From: a virus
IMG/VR virus record: IMGVR_UViG_3300038428_000593
Location: 1 to 25,164 of that record
Length of the DNA stretch: 25,164 nt
Strand: one strand, 5' to 3'
Made by a program: the position numbers and the translations under genes. The notes beneath the pieces were generated by a model. It searched no databases. It had not been told where the DNA came from and worked only from the letters and a program-made list of their open reading frames with translations. Below are positions 7,079 through 13,002 of the stretch, one piece after another (within the stretch, counting starts at the first letter, position 1; the number at the start of each line of letters is the position of its first letter).

Positions 7079-9541
7079 TTACTTTTGCCACCTATCTGCA
7101 ATGTGGTAGTCGGATTCCATCACCACGCTCTTCATCGTTTCTGCGGCAGCGCGACGAAAACAGTCCGCTACGCATTCTGCTACTTCTTTAGCATGGCGCT
7201 TGGGAGCTTGCAAAACTAGCTCGTCATGCACCATGGAAAGAAGCTTCCCTTTGTACTGAGGTAGAAGGTGCCAAAGATAAGGTTTTCCATGAGCATCAAA
7301 TCCTGCCCCCATACTTCTTTTTATTATAGATGCGTTGCTGCCCTGCACACAATGGTTCTTACCACGCCTACCAATACTCCCCCAAAGACCTCGCATCGCT
7401 TGTTTGATCTCATATTCATTAGGCTCTCGGTGAGTAAGCTTGTATTTCTCCTCTTCCGTTGGAGTACGCAAATATGCAGCGGAGAAGTTGAAGAGGTTTG
7501 TTTTCTGAGTTTCTTCTTCTAATTCTAGCCGATCTGCATGTTCGTCCTTGTAATACTCTCTAGATGACTCCCAAGTAGGAGCAGGCAATAAGCGTCTGCG
7601 TCCATACAAGTCCCGGGCTTCATTCAAACGCTGCGCACGTTCTCCGCTTTCTCGAAGGTAATTCCAGATATCAGGGAACTTCTCCTCATGCAGCTTCATC
7701 AAACCCTTTGCTGCGTCTATAGTTATTCCCAAAGCGTCTGCAAGTGCGTTTGGTCCTGCGCCATAGCACAACCCAAAGTTCAAAGCCTTTGACTGATCTC
7801 TCAACTTCTTGTGCTCAGGGCAAGAACATTTCAATCTTTTCGCTTCTCCTTTCTCATCTTTTTCGTAGTACTTACATTCAGGCAGTGCTAGGGTTGGCCA
7901 TCGTTCTGGATAGAGTATTTCGGTACAAACCGAATGGACATCCCAGTTAGAATTGAAAGCATTGATCCACGATGTAGCCTGGGCTAACTCTGCAATGATT
8001 CGGAGTTCAGCTCCACTCATGTCGATTGTGATCAGCTGATAACCTTCAGGCTCTTCTTCATTTGGTGGGTCACAGACAAAGCAAGCACGCACTTCCTCTT
8101 CGTGCGGAAGGTTCTGCATATTAGGTTGACTGCTGCTGGATCGACCCGTCTCGGCTTCTAGTTGATTGAACCTAGCATGTATGCGACCGTCTAACGGGTG
8201 GACCCAACCTTCAGCAGCGCAAGGCTTCGTCACCCAAGTTTGTGTCCAAGATTTTCCGTAGGTAGTCGTATCTTTCTTTCCTTTGCGATATTTGCGCAAG
8301 ACTTGAATAAAGGGATGGTCATTGAATTTAAGCAAGTCTTCATCTGCAGCACTTGCCAAAGTCTTCAAGCCTTTGATCTGCCGCAACGCTGTAACCAACT
8401 GTTCGTTGGAAGCGTAGTTGATGTAGGCTTCGCCTTCGCACTTCTCAACTCTCTTCTTGTACTCGGTATATTTCTTGCTGAGTTCAGAATATTCGCGGCG
8501 TGCCTGAGCTTTCTTTTCTTTTCTAATTTTGGTCAAAGCATTCAATTCTGCGCGCAACACGGCCTTCTGGGCATTATCCCGCGTAGCACGAATTGCTTCA
8601 GCCTTGGCCATCTCTTCAGGCGTAGATTCTTCGAACCCAATACGCCATATATTTTCGAGACGGGTCATCTCCTCGAAGTCTATCTGTTCGGACTTTCGGC
8701 CAACAACTTTGATGAATTCCTGGTCAAGAACTGCTAGCTCGCCTTTGCGACGATTTTCAACGTCTATGATACGCTTCATCCAACGCTCACTAGCGAGACG
8801 CATGCCGTTCAGTTGCATGTCTTCAAAGGAACCCAACGCATCATTTTCGATTTGCGCAGTGGCAAGCAGTTGTTCCTGCGTCATCTCATTGATCTGATGC
8901 TCGCGCATCGAGAGAGGCATGCGCGTATCGAACGCGGCATATGCAATCTGCTCAGGGCGCAACGGGGATTCCAGATCGAACTTGTCCTGCTCCTGTTTGT
9001 CGATCCATAATCCGAAGCGTCGAGCAACAATCTGTTGCATCGAGAACTCAGCCATCTTTTTCAAACTGATGCGACCAGCTTGAATGACGCGCTCTGCGAG
9101 ATCTGTGGAGTAGAGATGCCAGATGCGCACACCGAAGCTCCAGAAGAGAACGCAGTATTCGAAGGAGAGGTTCTGTCCCACCTTCAAACACTGGTTAGAA
9201 CACAATGCTGGAATGAGAATATCGAAGATGGGTTTGAAGCAGTCGAGCATTCGGAAGTTGCCCTGCTTGCAGAGCGTATCCGTGGAGCCAGCGAATGCGA
9301 GCAGATCAATGACGAACTGTTGATTCTTGTCTCCCACTTGAATCGTACGAACTTTTCGGCTGGAGAACTCGTTACACCAGTTGGTCTCTGTGTCCAAACC
9401 AAACATCCTACGCTCGGCAAGTTTCTTTGCAATGAAACTCGACAACTCAGGGAGTCCAGAAGTGGGCGTCACGAGCGTGATGTTCATTGGCGGCTGGAGT
9501 TCTGTCAGCACCAAAGGTTTCAGCAAAGTTCCATCAATCAT
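7079..9541 (-). CDS. polA: family A DNA polymerase with 3'-5' exonuclease
   Basis: 820 aa, the phage replicative polymerase. Exonuclease motifs: LDTET (D50, E52), GQNLSFEY (about 122-129) and YAAFDTR (about 201-207). Polymerase motif A is TIDMSGAELRI (D507), where the usual form is DYSQIELR; motif B is RDQSKALNFGLCYG (R591, K595, Y603); motif C is MVHDEL (D773). It is longer than many family members because of a charged, probably coiled-coil insertion (about 260-380) between exonuclease and polymerase domains. A second insertion between motifs A and B carries C566, C582, C584 and H587, perhaps a small zinc site. It is second in the leftward operon and overlaps the first gene by 8 bases. Confidence 0.97.
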   Translation of the reverse strand: MIDGTLLKPLVLTELQPPMNITLVTPTSGLPELSSFIAKKLAERRMFGLDTETNWCNEFSSRKVRTIQVGDKNQQFVIDLLAFAGSTDTLCKQGNFRMLDCFKPIFDILIPALCSNQCLKVGQNLSFEYCVLFWSFGVRIWHLYSTDLAERVIQAGRISLKKMAEFSMQQIVARRFGLWIDKQEQDKFDLESPLRPEQIAYAAFDTRMPLSMREHQINEMTQEQLLATAQIENDALGSFEDMQLNGMRLASERWMKRIIDVENRRKGELAVLDQEFIKVVGRKSEQIDFEEMTRLENIWRIGFEESTPEEMAKAEAIRATRDNAQKAVLRAELNALTKIRKEKKAQARREYSELSKKYTEYKKRVEKCEGEAYINYASNEQLVTALRQIKGLKTLASAADEDLLKFNDHPFIQVLRKYRKGKKDTTTYGKSWTQTWVTKPCAAEGWVHPLDGRIHARFNQLEAETGRSSSSQPNMQNLPHEEEVRACFVCDPPNEEEPEGYQLITIDMSGAELRIIAELAQATSWINAFNSNWDVHSVCTEILYPERWPTLALPECKYYEKDEKGEAKRLKCSCPEHKKLRDQSKALNFGLCYGAGPNALADALGITIDAAKGLMKLHEEKFPDIWNYLRESGERAQRLNEARDLYGRRRLLPAPTWESSREYYKDEHADRLELEEETQKTNLFNFSAAYLRTPTEEEKYKLTHREPNEYEIKQAMRGLWGSIGRRGKNHCVQGSNASIIKRSMGAGFDAHGKPYLWHLLPQYKGKLLSMVHDELVLQAPKRHAKEVAECVADCFRRAAAETMKSVVMESDYHIADRWQK

Positions 9542-9791
9542 GCAATCTCCCTATTTGTCCACTTGTACCTCCGAGGGACAAGTCCCTCCAGAAAGCTCGT
9601 TTGCCTACATTTTTCCTGCGCAACTTGCGCATCTCTTTTTCACAGCGGGCGATCTGCTCTTCTCCGAAAGCTCTTTTCTTGGCTGCATCGGGCTGGCCGG
9701 TCTTTACTTCCGCGACGGCGCGCCTCCAGATCGAAAGCTCCTGTCCAAGCTTCTGGCGGGCCTTGCTGACCCCATCGGGTGTCCTTTTCAT
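9534..9791 (-). CDS. hypothetical basic protein, first gene of the replication operon
   Basis: 85 aa, very basic and mostly helical (a Lys/Arg/Glu-rich stretch at about 35-65). No motif recognised; nucleic-acid binding is possible from charge alone. The ATG follows AAGGG, and the stop overlaps the polymerase start. It is first behind the leftward promoter at 9998-9970, with a leader of about 170 bases. Confidence 0.7.
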   Translation of the reverse strand: MKRTPDGVSKARQKLGQELSIWRRAVAEVKTGQPDAAKKRAFGEEQIARCEKEMRKLRRKNVGKRAFWRDLSLGGTSGQIGRLHD

Positions 9792-9801
9792 GCCCTTATC
9801 C

Positions 9802-10018
9802 TAACTTGTTGATTTATATAGACGGTAGTCTAAGTTGTTGATAATAAAGAAACTGAGTTTTGAATTTATAAGTCCTTTGTTTTCTTTATCGTTTTCCCCA
9901 GTTGTTCGTAAGTTATTGATTCTTATATTTCTTCTGTATATCCCTAGTTTGCCCTTTGCCTACAGATCTAGTATAGTCTTTTTTTTTACTTATGTCAACA
10001 TAATTCGTAAGTTGTTGA
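9802..10018. repeat. four spaced copies of an 11-bp repeat in the divergent control region
   Basis: Copies of TAAGTTGTTGA occur at 9802-9812 (TAACTTGTTGA), 9831-9841 (exact), 9909-9919 (TAAGTTATTGA) and 10008-10018 (exact). All have the same orientation; the last two are also preceded by TTCG. They lie in an AT-rich 360-bp gap between divergent operons and flank the leftward promoter. They could be binding sites for a regulator or replication initiator. The gap contains no supported gene. Confidence 0.65.
9970..9998 (-). promoter_or_regulatory. sigma70-type promoter for the leftward replication operon
   Basis: On the minus strand, TTGACA (9998-9993), a 17-bp spacer with a run of nine A, and TATACT (9975-9970). 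Transcription should start near 9963 and run into the polymerase operon. One 11-bp repeat lies just upstream of the -35 (10008-10018) and others lie downstream in the transcribed leader, which fits operator sites. Confidence 0.8.
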
Positions 10019-10054
10019 AAATTGGATGCTAGGAAATTTTTACACACTTTTCCC

Positions 10055-10084
10055 TTGACAAGTGGTCTACCTCCATGATATAAT
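10055..10084 (+). promoter_or_regulatory. sigma70-type promoter, extended -10, for the GIY-YIG-like gene and tRNA region
   Basis: TTGACA (10055-10060), an 18-bp spacer and TATAAT (10079-10084) preceded by TGA. Upstream, GAAATTTTTACACAC (10033-10047) nearly repeats the sequence upstream of the promoter at 195. The transcript should start near 10091, enter the pseudoknot leader and probably continue through the tRNA region to the terminator at 11579. Confidence 0.8.
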
Positions 10085-10102
10085 TATATTAGATCGAAAT
10101 TA

Positions 10103-10146
10103 GTGGGTAGGTGCCTCATACACCTGCCCACACCCTTATGAGGAGG
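10103..10146 (+). promoter_or_regulatory. pseudoknot leader A masking the Shine-Dalgarno sequence
   Basis: Stem 1 is GTGGGTAGGTG (10103-10113) with CACCTGCCCAC (10121-10131), 11 bp with one G-U. Its entire 7-base loop, CCTCATA (10114-10120), is complementary to TATGAGG (10137-10143), which overlaps the AGGAGG ribosome site (10141-10146) of the gene at 10151. The linker is five bases. The same design precedes the genes at 14749 and 20241 with a different loop and matching partner, so it is likely a translational control element. Confidence 0.75.
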
Positions 10147-10150
10147 GTTT

Positions 10151-10477
10151 ATGGAAAAACTACACGAAGAACAGCGAGCAATGAAAAAGCGCTGGCAGCT
10201 CACCAAAACTGAAAGAGTTTGGAATGCACAGCATTCTATGAAGACATACTTCATTCAAGGTGCTTCTACTGGGTTGATAAAGATAGGCAAGACCGCAGGA
10301 TCAGTTAAAAAGCGCTGTGACGACTTGCAGGTAGGCAGTCCTGATAACCTTCGCGTGCTGAAAAGTGTGAAGAGAGACATTGAGAGGGGTCTTCATAAGA
10401 GTTTTGCATACCTCAGGACACACGGAGAGTGGTTTCGTCCTGCACCAGAACTTCTGAGATTTATAAGCAAGTTGTAG
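10151..10477 (+). CDS. Mug113/T5orf172-type GIY-YIG superfamily nuclease domain protein
   Basis: 108 aa. Residues about 31-100 match the Mug113-type branch of the GIY-YIG superfamily: YFIQG, GLIKIGKT, an Arg in KKRCDDLQVGSP, then ERGLHKSF with the likely catalytic Glu, and HGEWF. The basic N-terminus (about 1-28) has no recognised motif. It could be a small DNA-cutting or DNA-binding protein; the activity of this branch is mostly unproven. It is expressed from the promoter at 10055 and carries the same type of pseudoknot leader as the two GIY-YIG homing endonucleases further right. A structured non-coding region and tRNAs follow. Confidence 0.75.
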   Translation: MEKLHEEQRAMKKRWQLTKTERVWNAQHSMKTYFIQGASTGLIKIGKTAGSVKKRCDDLQVGSPDNLRVLKSVKRDIERGLHKSFAYLRTHGEWFRPAPELLRFISKL

Positions 10478-10483
10478 TAGCAA

Positions 10484-10722
10484 CCCACTGGAGTTGAGCC
10501 CCGCGTCTCTCCTTTCGCGCAATCTGTGCGCTCCTCCAGTGGGAAGAGAAATTGGGCCTAGTTTCCCAAGCGAAACAGAGCGGACAACCAACCGCTCTAG
10601 CCCATAGAGTTTGTTTCGCTGATTCTGCCGCGACAAGCCAGATCAGGTAACAACGTGCAACTGCCCACGATACTAGGCAGCATTGGCCCGAGCGTGGTCA
10701 GCCCTAAGAAGCCCCACGCTCG
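10484..10722 (+). ncRNA. highly structured RNA region, family unknown
   Basis: The gap 10478-10770 has no gene but several perfect stems. CCCACTGGAG/CTCCAGTGGG (10484-10493 with 10534-10543) encloses GCGCA/TGCGC. TTGGG/CCCAA (10552-10556 with 10565-10569) follows. AGCGAAAC/GTTTCGCT (10569-10576 with 10613-10620) encloses AGAGCGG/CCGCTCT (10577-10583 with 10592-10598). CGAGCGTGG/CCACGCTCG (10689-10697 with 10714-10722) completes the set. No poly-U tract follows, so these are not terminators. It is upstream of, and probably co-transcribed with, the tRNA genes. Large phage RNAs such as GOLLD and ROOL occur near tRNAs, but I cannot show membership. Confidence 0.55.
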
Positions 10723-10770
10723 CCCGCCGAAGTCCCATGTCAAGCTGTTAGGTAATTTTTGGAGGCAGCG

Positions 10771-10941
10771 ATGGTTGTCATTCTCGTACTAGGTACGTTC
10801 ATTGTATTTCTTGCGATTGATGCAGTTCGATCTCGCGTTCGTGTTCCGCGTGGCACGATGTTCACCACGCCAGGATTTGAAATGCTGGGAGCATTAGCCC
10901 AGGATGGTGGGACGGAAGTAGAAGCAGATTATGAGATTTAA
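10771..10941 (+). CDS. small membrane protein
   Basis: 56 aa. An N-terminal hydrophobic helix of about 18 residues (VVILVLGTFIVFLAIDAV) is followed by a basic patch (RSRVRVPRG) and an acidic C-terminal tail, predicting a single-span inner-membrane protein with its tail inside the cell. ATG 10771 is chosen because GGAGG lies six bases before it; an in-frame TTG further up lacks a ribosome site. The stop codon ends one base before tRNA-Thr begins. Function unknown. Confidence 0.7.
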   Translation: MVVILVLGTFIVFLAIDAVRSRVRVPRGTMFTTPGFEMLGALAQDGGTEVEADYEI

Positions 10942-11016
10942 GCCATTGTAGCTTAAGCGGAAAAGCCCTCACTTGTAATGAGGAAGTTGGGTTTTCAACT
11001 AACCCCGATGGCTCCA
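10942..11016 (+). tRNA. tRNA-Thr (anticodon TGT)
   Basis: A complete, canonical cloverleaf. Acceptor GCCATTG/CGATGGC (7 bp, one G-U), T73 and encoded CCA; D arm GCTT/AAGC with loop AAGCGGAA; anticodon arm CCTCA/TGAGG with loop CTTGTAA, giving TGT at 10974-10976; T arm GGGTT/AACCC with loop TTCAACT. It reads ACA codons. It abuts the membrane protein stop and leads a tRNA cluster ended by the terminator at 11579. Confidence 0.95.
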
Positions 11017-11023
11017 GTTTTTA

Positions 11024-11089
11024 AGCTCGCATCCTCGTGGATACTAGATACACATCTTGTTGATTACAAGGTTGAAGATAAAGCGAGCT
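11024..11089 (+). ncRNA. tRNA-sized RNA with acceptor-like stem but no T arm
   Basis: A perfect 7-bp closing stem AGCTCGC/GCGAGCT (11024-11030 with 11083-11089) encloses two hairpins: ATCC-TCGT-GGAT (11031-11042) and an arm with stem TCTTG/CAAGG and the 7-base loop TTGATTA. If the second arm is an anticodon arm, it would read GAT (Ile), but position 37 is T. There is no room for a T arm and no encoded CCA. It lies between tRNA-Thr and tRNA-Met. It may be a decayed tRNA or a distinct small RNA. Confidence 0.45.
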
Positions 11090-11101
11090 AAGTTTTAGTG
11101 T

Positions 11102-11174
11102 AGCGGGGAAGTGAATAGGATCACGAGAGGGCTCATAACCCTTAAATCCGGTTCGAGTCCGGCGACCGCTACCA
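11102..11174 (+). tRNA. tRNA with anticodon CAT (elongator Met or Ile2), imperfect acceptor stem
   Basis: Anticodon arm GAGGG/CCCTT with loop CTCATAA (anticodon 11134-11136); D arm GTGA/TCAC with six-base loop ATAGGA; T arm CCGG/CCGG with canonical loop TTCGAGT; A73 and encoded CCA. The acceptor has five good pairs (AGCGG/CCGCT) but mismatches at 6-67 and 7-66, and 49-65 also fails to pair. Alternatively GTAGCGG/CCGCTAC pairs fully over 7 bp but shifts the 3' end. Whether it is Met or lysidine-modified Ile cannot be decided from sequence. It does not look like an initiator (A1-T72 pairs). Confidence 0.8.
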
Positions 11175-11177
11175 AAG

Positions 11178-11236
11178 TTTCGCCCGTAGGTCGCTCAGCG
11201 ACCCGCGAGGAGACGCTAAGCGACTCCGTGGCGAAA
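11178..11236 (+). ncRNA. compact three-way-junction RNA after tRNA-Met
   Basis: Closing stem TTTCGCC/GGCGAAA (11178-11184 with 11230-11236, 7 bp) encloses hairpin GGTCGC-TCA-GCGACC (11189-11203) and hairpin GGAG-A-CGC-TAA-GCG-A-CTCC (11209-11227). It starts four bases after the CCA of tRNA-Met. Overall size and 7-bp closing stem recall the element at 11024-11089. No terminator tract or protein match; function unknown. Confidence 0.5.
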
Positions 11237-11242
11237 GAAAGA

Positions 11243-11442
11243 CTCACCCAAGTAAACGCAGGCCGGATTCGAGCCGGAAACTTGTGCTGGTTTGAGACTG
11301 TGCAATGCGATATGCACAAACGCCACCTGGGGCAAACCAGGATAGTAGGCCGGTCGCGTGCCTTGGTGAGTTGATATCGCACCAGAATGTGGCGACATAG
11401 GGGTCTTTAGGAAGCTTTCGTCCCTCGTACGAAATGAAAGCT
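11243..11442 (+). ncRNA. structured RNA region before tRNA-Ala
   Basis: CTCACC-AAG pairs with CTT-GGTGAG (11243-11252 with 11362-11370, one bulge). Inside are a T-arm-like hairpin CCGG-ATTCGAG-CCGG (11263-11277) and CTGGTTTG/CAAACCAG (11287-11294 with 11333-11340), which encloses TGTGCA/TGCACA (11299-11304 with 11313-11318). Next come AGCTTTC/GAAAGCT (11413-11419 with 11436-11442). No credible gene lies in 11017-11630 outside the tRNAs. Only pairing supports this; boundaries are uncertain. Confidence 0.45.
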
Positions 11443-11455
11443 CCAGCTTTTATAT

Positions 11456-11530
11456 GGGCGATTGGCGTAATCGGGAACGCACGAGGTCTGCAACCTTGAG
11501 TCGTCAGATCGTAACTGGCATCGTCCACCA
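11456..11530 (+). tRNA. tRNA-Ala (anticodon TGC) with C33 and an unusual T loop
   Basis: Acceptor GGGCGAT/ATCGTCC (7 bp, one G-U), A73 and encoded CCA; D arm GCGT/ACGC with loop AATCGGGA; anticodon arm CGAGG/CCTTG with 7-base loop TCTGCAA, anticodon 11489-11491; T arm GTCAG/CTGGC with loop ATCGTAA. Two nearly invariant features are changed: position 33 is C instead of U, and the U54-A58 pair is replaced by A54-U58. Stems are intact, so it is not simply a decayed gene. A one-base shift to read GCA (Cys) breaks the anticodon stem, so Ala is preferred. Confidence 0.75.
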
Positions 11531-11554
11531 AGTTCATACATAACTAATACCAGA

Positions 11555-11579
11555 AGCTGCCTAACCGGCAGCTTTTTTT
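11555..11579 (+). terminator. rho-independent terminator after the tRNA cluster
   Basis: AGCTGCC (11555-11561), loop TAACC, GGCAGCT (11567-11573), then a run of T through 11579. It lies 24 bases after the tRNA-Ala CCA and ends the tRNA and structured-RNA transcript. Confidence 0.92.
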
Positions 11580-11630
11580 GTGCTCGAAATACCCGAATGC
11601 GGCATAGTCGCTGTGGGCTTTGGAGCAAAT

Positions 11631-12005
11631 ATGCGCAGCGATAAGGTTCTTAAATCTTGGTACCGAAAAATTAACCACAAATTTTTTGACAATCAACTCA
11701 CAGATAACGTTTGCGTCCGTTGGGCAAACGAAGATGACGATGGGGACACACTAAGGTGGGAAGAAAAATTTTTCGGGTGGTGTGACAAGGCGGGGGATGG
11801 CTACCACGAGTACGTTATAGTTCTCAGTAAGAAGATGAATAAGCCTATATCCAGTAGACTCTTGACCCTTTCTCACGAAATGTGCCATGTAGCATCTGAG
11901 CTTAAAGATCAGCATGGCCCAGCCTTCGAATATTGGAGGCAGTACATCGCAGATCGAGGCATTTTTAAGAAGCACGCGCTGGTGAAGAACCTAACGATTT
12001 TTTAG
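11631..12005 (+). CDS. SprT-like zinc metalloprotease domain protein
   Basis: 124 aa. The zincin motif HEMCH in LSHEMCHVASELKDQH, with a third His seven residues on, and the N-terminal FFDNQLTDNV segment match SprT/SPRTN-type domains. Eukaryotic relatives degrade DNA-protein crosslinks; the role in phages is not established. ATG 11631 is chosen because GGAG lies just upstream; the open frame could begin at GTG 11580, inside the terminator's T run. It is the first gene of the rightward morphogenesis block. Confidence 0.8.
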   Translation: MRSDKVLKSWYRKINHKFFDNQLTDNVCVRWANEDDDGDTLRWEEKFFGWCDKAGDGYHEYVIVLSKKMNKPISSRLLTLSHEMCHVASELKDQHGPAFEYWRQYIADRGIFKKHALVKNLTIF

Positions 12006-12035
12006 TTGTAAAATTAAAACGAGGAGACTCAGAGT

Positions 12036-12386
12036 ATGTCCGTTGAAGGTGTGGTTGAAGAAGTGAAGCAGGAGGTCGTAAAAGTGGCTGCCGAAGTTAA
12101 GGCAGAGGTTGAGAAGGTTGTTGAGGCAGTGAAGCCCGAGGTTAAGAAACTCGTTCAAGAACTGACTGCTGAGGAAAAACTAGCTTTGCGTGAGATTGAA
12201 AATGCTTACCTGAAGGCCCAGATGGAAATTCAACGCATTCAGCCTATTATTCAGAAGGCTCAGCAAGATTTCACGAAGACTGTTGAAGGCCTCGTTACCA
12301 AATATGCTGTGGACCCGGCAGAGTGGGCGTTCGATAATGTAAAGCTTATTTTTACAAAGAAACCCGCAGCGCCTGCACAGAAGTAA
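12036..12386 (+). CDS. helical hypothetical protein with Val/Glu/Lys repeats
   Basis: 116 aa. The first 45 residues are an imperfect heptad-like run of VEEVKQE and VKAEVEK units, predicting a long amphipathic helix; the middle is Gln-rich and helical, and the end is Lys/Pro/Ala-rich. GAGGAG precedes the ATG. It lies before the terminase genes. It could be a structural or DNA-packaging accessory protein, but no family was recognised. Confidence 0.75.
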   Translation: MSVEGVVEEVKQEVVKVAAEVKAEVEKVVEAVKPEVKKLVQELTAEEKLALREIENAYLKAQMEIQRIQPIIQKAQQDFTKTVEGLVTKYAVDPAEWAFDNVKLIFTKKPAAPAQK

Positions 12387-12396
12387 GGAGCCAGAG

Positions 12397-12993
12397 ATGG
12401 CAGAAGACTCAGAAAATAACTCGGGGCCTCTGGAAAAGAAACCAGAGGTCACCGAAGAATTAGTGTTGCACGCTAAATCACAAGACTTTGTAAAAGCAAA
12501 TCGAAAGAAGAATGGACAATTTGCTAAAAAAGACCGGGCAATGCCTTCGTCTCTCGAAGTAACACGCCTCATGCGTACGTTGTTGAATCAGGCAGAAGCT
12601 GGGCCTGATGGACATATCATGAAGGGCGCACATTCGCGCTTTCGAAAGATGTTCGACAAGATCTTCGAAATCGCTACTTGCGGATTTGAGCAACCTGCTA
12701 AGGACAAGCACGGGAATGTCATCATGATGCCCGATGGCAAACCTCTCACATACAAGGATGCGAAGATGGCTATGGCATCGGTCCAGGCCTTTAAGGAACT
12801 AATGTTGCGGGCCCATGGAGAGGCACCTAAGAATGATGCTGAGCTTGAAGCTCTGCAGCAGCATGGCGTGCGCATAGTCGTGATTCAGCCTCCAGCAGAG
12901 ATGATGAACCGTGATGTTATAGAGGATGCCCCGCGTCCAGCATTGAAGCCCGCCTTCATAGAGGGGGAGTTTGTAACCGACGATAAAAAGTAA
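12397..12993 (+). CDS. putative terminase small subunit
   Basis: 198 aa, placed immediately before the large terminase, which is the main reason for this call. The N-terminus is acidic and disordered, followed by a basic segment (NRKKNGQFAKK, about 34-44), a helical core (about 50-145) that could hold the DNA-recognition and oligomerisation parts, and a loose acidic tail that could touch the large subunit. AAGGAG lies upstream. I cannot show a helix-turn-helix by eye. Confidence 0.5.
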   Translation: MAEDSENNSGPLEKKPEVTEELVLHAKSQDFVKANRKKNGQFAKKDRAMPSSLEVTRLMRTLLNQAEAGPDGHIMKGAHSRFRKMFDKIFEIATCGFEQPAKDKHGNVIMMPDGKPLTYKDAKMAMASVQAFKELMLRAHGEAPKNDAELEALQQHGVRIVVIQPPAEMMNRDVIEDAPRPALKPAFIEGEFVTDDKK

Positions 12994-13002
12994 GGACTCA
13001 GC

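Noticed and set aside
9035-9769. Rightward 244-codon frame opposite the DNA polymerase start
   Set aside because: It is antisense to the exonuclease domain of a certain polymerase and to the small gene before it; no motif seen.
11230-11300. T-arm-like sequence on the minus strand (loop CTCGAAT), considered as a reverse tRNA
   Set aside because: No matching acceptor or anticodon arm and no CCA in the right place.
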